NCBI RefSeq assembly: GCF_900117415.1
Contig: NZ_FPEI01000004.1
Coordinates: forward strand, 1 to 64,000
Length of the DNA stretch: 64,000 bases
Direction: 5' to 3'
DNA from: Hyphomicrobium sp. CS1BSMeth3
GTDB taxonomy: Bacteria > Pseudomonadota > Alphaproteobacteria > Rhizobiales > Hyphomicrobiaceae
Position numbers and translations under genes: made by a program. Positions 25,335-34,067 of the stretch are shown piece by piece (position 1 is the stretch's first letter; every line of letters starts with the position of its first letter). Under the pieces are notes generated by a model. The model made no database searches and was not told the origin of the DNA. It saw nothing but the letters and a program-made list of their open reading frames with translations.

Positions 25335-26663
25335 TTGGACGCACACACGTCAGCCAACAATGACGTGATCGAGCTTCTCATCGTCCTGGCACTTATTCTC
25401 CTCAACGGGGTTTTTGCGCTTTCGGAACTGGCAGTTGTATCCGCGCGCATCCCGCGCCTGCGCTCACTGGCGGCCGCATCGCATCCAGGCGCCGCCTCCG
25501 CGCTCGCCCTCGCGACCAATCCTGGGCGCTTTCTCTCGACCGTGCAGATCGGCATCACGCTCATCGGCATCATCAGTGGTGCCTACTCGGGCGAGGCCTT
25601 CGGCCAAGATGCCGGCAATGCCTTGAGGGCACTCGGCGTACCCTCGGCTGCCGCAGGACCGCTCGGCTATGGTGCCGTGATCGTCGCCGTCACGTATCTC
25701 TCGGTGATCATCGGCGAGCTCGTCCCGAAAAATCTGGCGCTGCGCAATGCCGAGCGCATCGCCTGCCTGGTCGCGCCCTTCATGACGATGGTCGCGACGG
25801 TCGCCAAGCCGGCCGTGTGGCTGCTCGATGCTTCGACACGTCTCGTCTTCCGCATCATGAGGCAGTCGACTGAAAGCGAGAGCCGCGTCACCGACGAGGA
25901 AATTCGCGCGCTCATTCTCGAGGCGGAAAGCGCGGGTGTTCTCGAGAGCGGCGAGCGCGAGCTGATCTCGGGCGTCATGCGCCTTGCGGATCGGGCCGTC
26001 GTCGGCCTGATGACGCCGCGCACCGACGTCGATTGGATCGACATAGCCGCGCCGGAGAGCGAGATCCGCGACCGGCTGATCACCACGCCGCACTCGCGCC
26101 TTCCTGTCGGAGACGGCTCGACCGACGCGCTGATCGGCGTCGTGCAGACGCGCGAGCTGCTCGCGGCCATCCTCGCCGGCAAGACTTTCGAAGTGAAGGG
26201 CCACATTCGCAAGGCGCCTATTATTCCCGAGACCATGGACGCGCTCGACGTGCTCTCCGTCCTGCGCGACGCAGAGGTGCCCATGGCGCTCATCCACGAC
26301 GAATATGGGAACTTCGAGGGCCTCGTGACGCCAGCGGACATCCTCGAGGCCATTGCCGGCGTATTCCGCTCGGATACCGCCGAGGAAGAGCCTCATGCCG
26401 TGGAGCGCGACGACGGCTCCTGGCTCCTCTCCGGTGCCATGCCGGTCGACGAGATGGCCGACAAGATCGGCATCGTCGTGCCGGAGCAGCGAAGCTACGC
26501 GACCGTGGCGGGCTTCGTGCTGGCTCACCTTCAGCATCTGCCGCAGGTCGGCGAGCGGGTCGATGCCAGCGGCTGGACTTTCGAGGTCGTCGATCTCGAC
26601 GGCCGGCGCATCGACAAGATCCTGGCGAGCCGCATCAAGGGCGGCCGCCGCCCGCGCGCGTGA
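25335..26663 (+). CDS. CNNM/CorC-type membrane protein with CBS and transporter-associated domains
   Basis: A 442-residue protein annotated in homologues as hemolysin-family. An N-terminal DUF21 domain of about four helices (residues 10-150) carries GELVPKNLALRNAERIA. Two CBS domains follow (about 210-330, with MTPRTDVDWID and HDEYGNFEGLVTPADILE), then a CorC_HlyC domain at the C-terminus. Relatives export or sense Mg2+/Co2+. The start is uncertain: a TTG at 25335 with GGAG four bases upstream, or a GTG at 25365. Confidence 0.88.
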   Translation: MDAHTSANNDVIELLIVLALILLNGVFALSELAVVSARIPRLRSLAAASHPGAASALALATNPGRFLSTVQIGITLIGIISGAYSGEAFGQDAGNALRALGVPSAAAGPLGYGAVIVAVTYLSVIIGELVPKNLALRNAERIACLVAPFMTMVATVAKPAVWLLDASTRLVFRIMRQSTESESRVTDEEIRALILEAESAGVLESGERELISGVMRLADRAVVGLMTPRTDVDWIDIAAPESEIRDRLITTPHSRLPVGDGSTDALIGVVQTRELLAAILAGKTFEVKGHIRKAPIIPETMDALDVLSVLRDAEVPMALIHDEYGNFEGLVTPADILEAIAGVFRSDTAEEEPHAVERDDGSWLLSGAMPVDEMADKIGIVVPEQRSYATVAGFVLAHLQHLPQVGERVDASGWTFEVVDLDGRRIDKILASRIKGGRRPRA

Positions 26664-26899
26664 TGCGCTTCGATAGGCGCGCAGCTTCCACGAATGCTGG
26701 ATGAGCGGCGCGTTTTACAGCAATAAATTGCGCGCTGGAGTATAAGCGCGATCGCTCGCGAATCGCTGCACTGCAAAATTTCGCGCTACTTGCGCCAATG
26801 CTGTCTGAAGACAGACGACTTGTTGTTGTCGTGACGGAAGTTCGGGCTGCAAAGCCGTTATCGAACACTCGTTACCGTGGTTTGGACAAATTCTGGTCC
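26664..26899. other. Gene-free stretch before the candidate sRNA
   Basis: An AT-richer intergenic region after the CNNM gene. No plausible gene. It contains a short hairpin CTGTC-TGAA-GACAG near 26810 and probably the promoter of the candidate RNA, though I could not fix a -35/-10 pair. Confidence 0.4.
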
Positions 26900-27086
26900 T
26901 CGCTGCGCCGTAAAGTCCGGCGATAAGATTCACGTTGCCTCTGGACCCGGCCTTGCAACGTGGTCTCGTATATCTCAGCCCCCCAGCCCCACGGGGTCAT
27001 GTGGCGAGACCGGGTCATCAGGCAAACGTCATAACAGTTCAGTAATGCACGTCGGGTCGGTGCCATGCCGGCCCGATTTGCTTTTT
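26900..27086 (+). ncRNA. Candidate structured small RNA
   Basis: Three consecutive hairpins, CGCCG/CGGCG (26906-26922), CACGTTGC/GCAACGTG (26931-26962) and GGTCTCG/CGAGACC (26962-27011), precede a good intrinsic terminator in a 540-base gene-free gap. I do not recognise it as 6S, tmRNA, SRP or RNase P RNA. The 5' end is not determined. It could instead be a long 5' leader of the gene at 27204, but the terminator 118 bases before that start argues for a separate or attenuated transcript. Confidence 0.4.
27053..27086 (+). terminator. Rho-independent terminator in the gap before 27204
   Basis: Stem CGGGTCGG (27053-27060) with CCGGCCCG (27068-27075), loop TGCCATG, followed by ATTTGCTTTTT. Confidence 0.75.
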
Positions 27087-27203
27087 GGACTCGGCCAGCT
27101 CGACATTTCCCCGCTTATCTGAACGCTGGATCGCTCGTCCCTGGGAAAATGCCGGACAATCGGCTTTAATCGACGCCGATGAGCCGCGCTGCGCGGAGAT
27201 GGC

Positions 27204-28181
27204 ATGGACCGGAAAGCGCTCGACGTGAACGATAGACGCGAAGGGACAGAGGCGGCGCCCGGCAGCGCACAGCGCGTCATCGCCGATCTCGAGGCGGTCG
27301 ACAAAAAGCTCGCGCTCGCGTCTGCTGGTGCCGGCAGCACAGCGGAGATCGAGGAGGCACGTGCACTGTTGCGCGGCGCAATCACCGCGCTCACGCGATT
27401 TGCGTCGGCCGAGCTAGGCACGGGCAAGCAGCGGGTCAAAATAAAAGCCGAGAGCGAAGTTGCCGCCACGGATGTGAGCGCCGCCGCTGGCGCAAGCGCG
27501 CCGGCCAAGCCGGGATCAGCCAGCACAAAGCCAGCAGCCCGCGGCGCGCGCAATCAGGACGGCGCACGTGGGCGCCGTCCTGCGCCGACCGAGAAGGTGC
27601 CGGCAGGCTCGCTGATTGCGCGGCTTGGTGCGGCTGTTCCCGAAGCCCCCTCGCCCCCCGATCCTGCGCCGACGGCTGTCATCGAAGCAGCAAAGCCCAT
27701 CAAGTCCGCCGCGCCCCTCAGCGATACCGCAGAACGGCTTGCCCAGCTCGAAGCGGAGATTGCCGATCTCACGGAGGCCGTCACGGCAACGCCTTCTCGC
27801 CCGGCACCGAACGAACCCGGGGCCGTGGCGAGCACTTCAACGGCCGCGCCGGCCGCCGTGACTGCAGCGGCATCGACCGCGAAGGGCAACGAGCCGGACT
27901 TTGACAGCGACGACGAGGATGCGGAGATCACGATCACCGGTCCCGATGGCGCGTCTCCCGAGCCGACCGCGAATGCTTCACGACAAACCCCGCGGATTTT
28001 CCGAGAGGGACCGCCATCCTACGAGGAGGAGGCGGAGGTGGAAATCCACGGGTCGGGCCCTTTGCCATCGAGCGCGCGCGCCACGGAGCGGCCCGGAACG
28101 GTACGCGTCAGCGCCCGCACGAGCATGGGCGGCCTCAAGGGTGGCGCGCTCGGCAAATGGCGGCTGTTCCGCGGCTCCTGA
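27204..28181 (+). CDS. Hypothetical Ala/Pro-rich, largely disordered protein
   Basis: A 325-residue protein with no family I recognise. Residues 20-70 form a helical segment (RVIADLEAVDKKLALASA, then EIEEARALLRGAITALTRFA). A short coiled-coil-like helix lies near 170-190 (DTAERLAQLEAEIADLTEAV). The remainder is Ala/Pro/Thr-rich with an acidic patch (FDSDDEDAEITITG). There is no signal peptide or membrane segment. GGAG precedes the ATG. The base composition matches the genome, and the reading frame is clean, so it is probably real. A cytoplasmic scaffold or linker role is only a guess. Confidence 0.65.
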   Translation: MDRKALDVNDRREGTEAAPGSAQRVIADLEAVDKKLALASAGAGSTAEIEEARALLRGAITALTRFASAELGTGKQRVKIKAESEVAATDVSAAAGASAPAKPGSASTKPAARGARNQDGARGRRPAPTEKVPAGSLIARLGAAVPEAPSPPDPAPTAVIEAAKPIKSAAPLSDTAERLAQLEAEIADLTEAVTATPSRPAPNEPGAVASTSTAAPAAVTAAASTAKGNEPDFDSDDEDAEITITGPDGASPEPTANASRQTPRIFREGPPSYEEEAEVEIHGSGPLPSSARATERPGTVRVSARTSMGGLKGGALGKWRLFRGS

Positions 28182-28295
28182 ATCCGCGCGCGGCGTTTGC
28201 CCTGCCGTCGATTTGCGCGACGCAATGAGGTCCTTCCCCGTTGTCCCCATGGCGGCGGCGACATAAGTTAGACAGATACCTGTCCCGCTCAGCGG

Positions 28296-28372
28296 CTAAA
28301 GCGTCGGACCTCAATGCGACCCACGGTTCGGGTCTGGCTCGAAGTCGCATTTGAGGGCCAATGACGTTTTAG
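28296..28372. repeat. Palindromic hairpin element, first of a tandem pair
   Basis: Outer arms CTAAAGCGTC and GACGTTTTAG (one G.U pair), inner arms CCTCAATGCGAC and GTCGCATTTGAGG with one bulge, around a 23-base loop (28321-28343). Twelve bases separate it from a second hairpin of nearly identical size. It lies between the disordered protein and the HtrA-like gene. Confidence 0.75.
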
Positions 28373-28384
28373 ACTTTGTGGCTT

Positions 28385-28460
28385 CTAAAGCAACTCAGGA
28401 CGTGAAGTTCGCTCCCTGCCCGCCGCCGACGCGAGGCGAATTTCAAGTCCGTTGCTTTAG
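28385..28460. repeat. Palindromic hairpin element, second of a tandem pair
   Basis: Outer arms CTAAAGCAAC and GTTGCTTTAG pair perfectly. After a 3-base bulge, 28398-28412 pairs with 28436-28450 at 14 of 15 positions (one G.U). The loop is again 23 bases. The hairpin ends 18 bases before the GTG start of the next gene, just ahead of its GGGAGG site, so it would sit in that mRNA's leader. Confidence 0.8.
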
Positions 28461-28478
28461 CCGAATGGGAGGCCGCCC

Positions 28479-29429
28479 GTGCAGCCCAAACCAGAAGACT
28501 ACGACTACGATCTCGACCGCGCGCTTTCGTCGATCGTTGGCGTCCGCACCACGATTCCTGCCGATGCGTTCACCGCGGACACCTTAGGCACCGAACGCGC
28601 AGGCCACGGCGTGATCATCCGCAATGATGGCCTCGTGCTCACCATCGGCTACCTCGTGACCGAGGCCGAAACAGTGTGGCTGACACTCGCGGGCGGGCGC
28701 GTCGTGCCGGGTCATGTACTCGGATACGACCAGGAGACCGGCTTCGGCCTCGTGCAAGCCCTGGCGCGCATCGACGTCCCGGCGCTCAAGCTTGGCGTGT
28801 CGTCCAAAGCCAAGGTCGGCGACCACGTCATCGTCGCCGGCGCCGGCGGCCGCCAGAACGCCGTCGCTGCGCGCATCGTCGCCAAGCAGGAGTTCGCGGG
28901 CTACTGGGAGTATCTGCTCGACGAGGCGATTTTCACGGCGCCATCGCATCCGCACTGGGGCGGGACCGGGCTGATCGGCCCCGCCGGCGAGTTGCTCGGC
29001 ATCGGCTCGCTCCAGGTCCAGCAGGGGGGCAGCGAGGGCAACAAGCAGTCGGCGATCGACATCAACATGGTCGTGCCGATCGACCTGCTGAAGCCAGTTC
29101 TCGACGATCTCGCGACGATCGGGCGGCCGAACAAGTCGCCGAGGCCATGGCTCGGCGTATTTGCCGCCGAGGTCGGCGACCGCATCGTCATTGCGGGCAT
29201 GTCGCGGCGCGGCCCGGCGAGCAAGTCGAGCCTGCGCGTCGGCGATATCGTCATGTCCGTGGCGGGGCAGGACGTGCGCGGCCTGCCGACGTTCTTCCGC
29301 AATGTCTGGGCCCTGGGATCTGCAGGCGCGCCGGTGCCGCTCACGATCAACCGCAATGGCCGCACCATGGACGTGACCGTGCAGTCCGGCGATCGGCGGA
29401 AGTTCCTGCGCGGGCCGGTGCTGCATTAG
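28479..29429 (+). CDS. HtrA-like PDZ protein lacking the protease triad
   Basis: A 316-residue protein with a chymotrypsin-like fold (residues 20-205) and one PDZ domain (about 215-305, RPWLGVFAAEVGDRIVIAGM). Aligned to HtrA, the His position of TNxHVV is Tyr58 (in LTIGYLV), the Asp position of ETDLA is Gly88 (ETGFG), and the GNSGGP serine position is Trp160 (HWGGTG). All three catalytic residues are gone, so it should be a binding protein rather than a protease. No signal peptide is seen, which suggests a cytoplasmic location. The start is a GTG at 28479 after GGGAGG. Confidence 0.82.
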   Translation: MQPKPEDYDYDLDRALSSIVGVRTTIPADAFTADTLGTERAGHGVIIRNDGLVLTIGYLVTEAETVWLTLAGGRVVPGHVLGYDQETGFGLVQALARIDVPALKLGVSSKAKVGDHVIVAGAGGRQNAVAARIVAKQEFAGYWEYLLDEAIFTAPSHPHWGGTGLIGPAGELLGIGSLQVQQGGSEGNKQSAIDINMVVPIDLLKPVLDDLATIGRPNKSPRPWLGVFAAEVGDRIVIAGMSRRGPASKSSLRVGDIVMSVAGQDVRGLPTFFRNVWALGSAGAPVPLTINRNGRTMDVTVQSGDRRKFLRGPVLH

Positions 29430-29446
29430 CGACACCGCATGTGGTG

Positions 29447-29600
29447 GCTACCATCGCGCCTTCGGCGCGAGTGGGGCCTTGGCCCCACACCCCAATCGGG
29501 GGACACCCCCGAACCCCCGTCTTTTATCGACTTGGAGCGAGCCGCTGGTGCCGCCATGTCCCTTCTCCCCGTCCTTTACGGGGAGAAGGTTAGGATGAGG
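29447..29600 (+). repeat. Family B repeat, forward copy of an inverted pair
   Basis: Blocks GCGCCTTCGGCGCGA, GGGGCCTTGGCCCC, GGGGGACACCCCCGAACCCC and CGTCTTTTATCGACTTGG, then a hairpin CTTCTCCCCGT/ACGGGGAGAAG (29563-29590). It starts about 20 bases after the HtrA-like gene. The 354-base gap to 29783 is filled by this and the inverted copy. Confidence 0.75.
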
Positions 29601-29634
29601 GGCGGCGGCAAACGCTGACGTCAGCGCAAGTCCC

Positions 29635-29783
29635 CGCCCCTCACCCTAGCCCTCTCCCCGCGCGCGGGGAGAGGGGACACCGGTGCGCTAGCCGCGAGCG
29701 CCAAGTCATAAAAAGAAGGGGGTTCGGGGTCTCCCCGATTGGGGCCAGGGGCGAAAGCCCCGTCGCGCCGCAGGCGCGATCCG
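29635..29783 (-). repeat. Family B repeat, inverted copy with REP-like hairpin
   Basis: On the minus strand this repeats the order CGCGCCTGCGGCGCGACG, GGGGCTTTCGCCCC, CCCCGAACCCCC, TTCTTTTTATGACTTGG, then CCCTCTCCCCGCGCGCGGGG. Together with 29447-29600 it forms a long imperfect inverted repeat around a 30-40-base centre, the layout of a non-autonomous mobile element. It abuts the GNAT gene's stop. Confidence 0.75.
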
Positions 29784-30320
29784 TCAGCTCGCGCGATCCG
29801 GCGGCGTCGTATCGCCGGGGCCGAGCGCCCGTTGCATGATCACGCTGTCGAGCCAGCGGCCATGCTTGTAGCCAACGGAATGGATCACGCCGCAGTAGGT
29901 GAACCCGAGCGCCCGGTGAAGCCCGATAGAGCCGGCATTTCCTGAGTCCCCGATGACCGCGATCATCTGACGGAAGCCGCGCTCCGTCATAATGTCGATG
30001 AGCTCTTTCAGCAGCGCGCGGCCGACGCCGAGGCGGTGCGCATCCGGCGAGACATAGACCGAGTTCTCGGCGCTGTTCCAGTAGGCCGGGCGGGTGCGAT
30101 AGAGCCCGGCATAGGCATAGCCGAGCACCTTCCCATCCTTCTCTGCGGCGAGATAGGGAAAGCCGCCATCCACCACCGCGTGCATCCGGCGCGTTATCTC
30201 CGTTTCGTCGGGCGGGTCGACTTCGAAGCTCGCCAGACCGTGGCGGACGGCATGGGCGTAAATGGCGGTGATGGCGGGAATGTCCGTTTCGCGGACGGGG
30301 CGCACGTTCAGGGAGGTCAT
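29784..30320 (-). CDS. GNAT N-acetyltransferase, phosphinothricin-acetyltransferase-like
   Basis: A 178-residue GNAT protein. The acetyl-CoA loop is HRLGVGRALLKELI, preceded by the ENSVYVSPDA strand typical of the Pat/Bar/MddA branch, and followed by GNAGSIGLHRALGF. This branch acetylates phosphinothricin or methionine sulfone/sulfoximine; in most chromosomes the natural role is detoxification of such amino-acid analogues. The start at 30320 has AGGTG upstream. Confidence 0.85.
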   Translation of the reverse strand: MTSLNVRPVRETDIPAITAIYAHAVRHGLASFEVDPPDETEITRRMHAVVDGGFPYLAAEKDGKVLGYAYAGLYRTRPAYWNSAENSVYVSPDAHRLGVGRALLKELIDIMTERGFRQMIAVIGDSGNAGSIGLHRALGFTYCGVIHSVGYKHGRWLDSVIMQRALGPGDTTPPDRAS

Positions 30321-30452
30321 CCGGCACCTGTGGCATTCCGCGGGCCGCTTGGGCTGCAGCCGCTATGGATTCGCGTAACGTGCCGCAGGAATGGACGCAA
30401 GGGCGTGCCGTGCCCGTTTCTTGGGCACACCACTGAGCGCGCCCCAAACAAC

Positions 30453-30480
30453 AAGGGCCCCGTCTTTCGACGAGGCCCTT
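30453..30480 (-). terminator. Terminator of the Bax-inhibitor-1 gene
   Basis: A 12-bp stem with one mismatch (30453-30464 with 30469-30480) and loop TTTC. On the minus strand it is followed by GTTGTTTGG. It sits 51 bases past the stop of the gene at 30532. Confidence 0.85.
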
Positions 30481-30531
30481 GCTTCAACCTACCCAGTCAG
30501 CCGGCGGATACCGCCAGCCAACCGTGTTTCG

Positions 30532-31314
30532 TTATTCGCGGCTGCCGAACAGCGCGAGCAGGCCCTGGAACATGTTGATGAAGTCCAGGTAGAGGTTCAG
30601 CGCACCCATGACCGCGCCCTTCGCCAGCATCGTGCTGTCGTCGGCGATCTGGTAGTAGTTATCCTTGATCTGCTGCGTGTCATAGGCGGTGAGGCCGGCG
30701 AACACGAGCACGCAGATCGCGGAAAGGGCGAAGTACAGCGACGGCGACTGCAGCCAGATGTTGACCAGCGAAGCCAGGATCAGGCCGACCACGCCCATGA
30801 ACAGGAACGTGCCCCAGCCCGAGAGGTCCTTCTTGGTCGTATAGCCATAGAGGCTCAGCGCCGCGAACATGGCCGCCGTCACGAAGAAGATCTGCGTGAT
30901 CGACTGGCCGGTATAGCGCAGGAAGATCGTCGACAGCGACGCGCCCATGACCGCCGCAAACGCCCAGAAGGCGATCTGCGTGGCACCGACGCTCATGCTG
31001 TAGACGCGGAACGAGAGGAAGAAGACGAACGCCAGCGGCGCCAGGACGATCACCCACATCAGAGGCGAGCCGTAAACCGAGCGGCCCATCTCAGTCAGCA
31101 TGACGCCATTGCGCAGCTTAGCTACGGCAAGCGTCGGGTCGGTGGTCGTGAGCATCGAGAACATAAGAAAAGCGACGATGCCCGTCAGAACGATACCGGC
31201 GGCCATATAGTTGTAGACGCCGAGCATATAGCTCCGAAGGCCCTCATCCATTACGCCAGGCTCGGCGCGCGTCGCGACGCCAAATCGCCCGTAACGCTTG
31301 TCGAGTTCAGCCAT
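30532..31314 (-). CDS. Bax inhibitor-1/YccA family membrane protein
   Basis: A 260-residue polytopic protein with about seven membrane helices after a polar N-terminus (residues 1-35). The family signature is visible as the AYDTQQIKDNYYQ segment between the last helices, which supplies the conserved Asp pair of the BI-1 proton/Ca2+ site. Bacterial members act as pH-sensitive leak channels or FtsH-associated factors. The start at 31314 (MAELDKRYG) is the family start; AGGGAAAC lies upstream. Confidence 0.92.
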   Translation of the reverse strand: MAELDKRYGRFGVATRAEPGVMDEGLRSYMLGVYNYMAAGIVLTGIVAFLMFSMLTTTDPTLAVAKLRNGVMLTEMGRSVYGSPLMWVIVLAPLAFVFFLSFRVYSMSVGATQIAFWAFAAVMGASLSTIFLRYTGQSITQIFFVTAAMFAALSLYGYTTKKDLSGWGTFLFMGVVGLILASLVNIWLQSPSLYFALSAICVLVFAGLTAYDTQQIKDNYYQIADDSTMLAKGAVMGALNLYLDFINMFQGLLALFGSRE

Positions 31315-31487
31315 GAGTTCTGTTTCCCTTTGGTCCCAAGCGGCCCGTAACCTCTGCGGCCGCACTACGCGACAAATATGTGCCTTGACGGTGGCGGTTT
31401 CAAGCCGGAAGGGGGAGTACGAACGTTAATTCTGATTCATGTTTCCCAATTTCCGTGCACTTCGCTTGAATGGCGCCGTTCCGGGTT

Positions 31488-34067
31488 TCATTCCGAGCGC
31501 AGATAGGGCACCGGCGGCGCCCTGAGCACCTGCCACGTTCCGAGACCGCCAATGAGCGCCACCAGCGCCAGTGACACCCCCAACGCCTGCAGGATGGCCG
31601 CACCCGAGAAGACGAACGGCAGGTCCATGATCCGTGTCGTGACGAGCCACGCGGAGAGCCCGCCGAGCAGGAGCGCGAGCGTGGCTGCGATCAGCGCGAG
31701 CAGGGCGTATTCCATGGCGTGCGCCGCCAGGATACGCCGACGCGTGGCGCCGAGCGCCTTGAGGATGACGGCAGTCTGAAGCCGGCGGCGCTGTGCTGCC
31801 GCCAGTGCGCCGGCAAGCACGAGCGCGCCCGCCAAGAGCGTCACACCGCCGGCCGCGCGCACGGCCGTTATGATGCGCCGGAACAGTGTGTTGAAGTTGT
31901 TGATGGCATCCTTCACGCGGATCGCCGTCGTCGCCGGATAGGCCTGCCCGATGGCGCGGGCGAGTTGGGCCTCCTTGGCGAGTGACGTCGCCGGATCGAG
32001 GCTGATGGTGGCGAGAATGTTGTGCGGCGCCGCCTGCAGCGTGTTCGGCGAGAAGACCATGACGAAGTTGATCGCGAGGCTCTCCCAGTGCACGTCGCGC
32101 AGGTTGGCGATGCGGGCCGTGATATTGCGGCCGAGCACGTTGACGGTCACGGCATCGCCGATGTCGAGGCCGAGCCGCCGCGCAATCTCGTCCTCGAAGG
32201 ATACGAGCGGCTCGCCGCTGTAGTCCTTCGCCCACCACTGGCCGGCGACGACCGTCGAACCTTCGGGCACCTCGTCCGAGTAGCTGAGCCCCCGATCGCC
32301 ATTGAGCACCCAGGCGGCTTCGGGCGGAGCCTTGAGCTCCTCGACGGGACGGCCCTTGAGCGCGACGATGCGCCCGCGCAGCATGGGCGCCTGATTGACG
32401 ATGGCGCCGGGCACTTCCTTCTCGACGAGGCCACGGAAGCCCGCCACATCATCGCGCGGCAGGTCGAGCACGAAGAAGTTGGGCGAGTTCTTCGGCACGC
32501 GCCCGTCGAGCTCATTGACGATCGAGGCATCGACGAGCGCCACCGCGACAAGCAGCGAGAGCCCGGAGCCGAGCGAGAGCACGACGGCGCGCGTCAATCC
32601 ACCGGGCGCCCCGAGGCTGCCGATCGCCAGCGCGAGCGAGGGCCGGCGCGGGCGCGGCAGGCGGCGCGCGAGATAGGTGACCGCGCTTCCCAGAAAGGCA
32701 AACAGAATGAGGATGCCCGCCGCACCTGCGCAGAAATAGAGCGCGATGCGCTTCGAATCCGAGCTCAGGATCGCCAGCGCCAGCAGCGCAATGCCGACTG
32801 CGATAGTCGCCGCGATGAACGGCCAGGCGGGCCAGCGACGCTCCTCGCTCACCTCGTCGCGGAAGAGCACGCTTGGCCGGATCTGCTCGATGCGGCCGAG
32901 TGGCCAGAGCGTGAAAAGCAGCGCAACGAGCAGGCCATAGGCAATGGCCATACCCACGGCAAGGAAGCTGAATGTGGCTTCGGCGCGGAACGGCAGAGCC
33001 TCTCCCGCGAGCCAGTCGACGATCGAGGGCACCATGAGCCCGACGGCCAATCCGATCACGATGCCGATCGCGGTGATCGCGATGACCTGCACGAGATGCA
33101 GCGCGAAGACCGTGCGGCCGGTCGCACCGAGACTGCGGAACGTGGCAATGACCTTGCGCCGGCGGTCGATATAAGTTGCAACGGCATTGGCAACGCCGAC
33201 ACCACCGACGAGCAGTGCCGTGAGGCCGATCAGCGTCAGAAACTGGCGGACACGCTCGAGCGTCTGCGTGACGCGCGGCGAGGGATCGCGGCGGTCGAGG
33301 ATCGTGAAGCCAGATTCGGGTAGCGCCTTGCGCACTTCGGCGGCAGCGGCTGTGAGATTGCCTTCAGCCCCGCGCGCGGTATCAGGGAGGCGGACGGCAT
33401 AGCGCCACTTCGTGAGGCTGCCGAGGTCGGCAAGGCCGCTCGCGAGCAGCGTGTCGGTCGAGACCATCACGCGCGGGCCGAAGGAGAGGCGCTCGGCGAT
33501 CTTGTCCGGCTCGCTGCGGATGACGGCCCTGAGCTCGACCTCGATATTGCCGAGGCGGAAGCTGTCGCCGCGCTTGAGGCCAAGCCGCTCGAGAAGAATG
33601 GGATCGGCGGCAGCACCGCGCCCGGCGAGCGCATCGGCCTGCTTGATATCGTCCTCGAGCACGAGCGCGCCGATCAGCGGATAGGTACCGTCGACACCCT
33701 TGGCCTCGATGAGCATCTGGTCACTGCCATCGAGGCGGCGTGCCATGGCGCGCAGCGAAGCCGTCTCGCTCATGGTGCCGAAGCGCGCGATGGCCGCCTG
33801 CTCCGCGGGCTCCGCGCGCTGGTTCGGTCGCGTGAACGTGAGATCGCCGCCGAGCAGCGTTGCGCCCTGGCGCACAAAGCTCGACTGCACGGCATCGGCG
33901 AGCGCGCCGACGCCGGCAATGACGGCAACGCCGAGCGCAATGCAGCCGACGAAGACGTAGAAGCCTGCGAGCCCGCCGCGCAGCTCGCGGAGTGCTAGCC
34001 GAAGAAGTGTGAACTGCGGGCGGGGCGCGCCGTAGTCGGTTTCCGTGGCGACGGTGTCGGCGCTCAT
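31488..34067 (-). CDS. ABC transporter permease, YbbP-like (FtsX/MacB type)
   Basis: An 859-residue inner-membrane protein with two FtsX-type units. The first has a helix near residues 30-55, a MacB-like periplasmic domain, then helices with FLTLIGLTALLVGGVGVANA and following. The second has another periplasmic domain (about 540-720), then three final helices. The homologue YbbP/FetB-type permeases pair with a YbbA ATPase. Its start overlaps the ATPase stop by four bases (ATGA). A divergent arylesterase lies beyond, recreating the Escherichia tesA-ybbA-ybbP neighbourhood. The substrate is unknown. Confidence 0.88.
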   Translation of the reverse strand: MSADTVATETDYGAPRPQFTLLRLALRELRGGLAGFYVFVGCIALGVAVIAGVGALADAVQSSFVRQGATLLGGDLTFTRPNQRAEPAEQAAIARFGTMSETASLRAMARRLDGSDQMLIEAKGVDGTYPLIGALVLEDDIKQADALAGRGAAADPILLERLGLKRGDSFRLGNIEVELRAVIRSEPDKIAERLSFGPRVMVSTDTLLASGLADLGSLTKWRYAVRLPDTARGAEGNLTAAAAEVRKALPESGFTILDRRDPSPRVTQTLERVRQFLTLIGLTALLVGGVGVANAVATYIDRRRKVIATFRSLGATGRTVFALHLVQVIAITAIGIVIGLAVGLMVPSIVDWLAGEALPFRAEATFSFLAVGMAIAYGLLVALLFTLWPLGRIEQIRPSVLFRDEVSEERRWPAWPFIAATIAVGIALLALAILSSDSKRIALYFCAGAAGILILFAFLGSAVTYLARRLPRPRRPSLALAIGSLGAPGGLTRAVVLSLGSGLSLLVAVALVDASIVNELDGRVPKNSPNFFVLDLPRDDVAGFRGLVEKEVPGAIVNQAPMLRGRIVALKGRPVEELKAPPEAAWVLNGDRGLSYSDEVPEGSTVVAGQWWAKDYSGEPLVSFEDEIARRLGLDIGDAVTVNVLGRNITARIANLRDVHWESLAINFVMVFSPNTLQAAPHNILATISLDPATSLAKEAQLARAIGQAYPATTAIRVKDAINNFNTLFRRIITAVRAAGGVTLLAGALVLAGALAAAQRRRLQTAVILKALGATRRRILAAHAMEYALLALIAATLALLLGGLSAWLVTTRIMDLPFVFSGAAILQALGVSLALVALIGGLGTWQVLRAPPVPYLRSE

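Noticed and set aside
32022-33323. A 433-codon open frame antisense to the ABC permease
   Set aside because: Highly charged, repetitive shadow of a membrane-protein gene; the sense strand is a clean permease.
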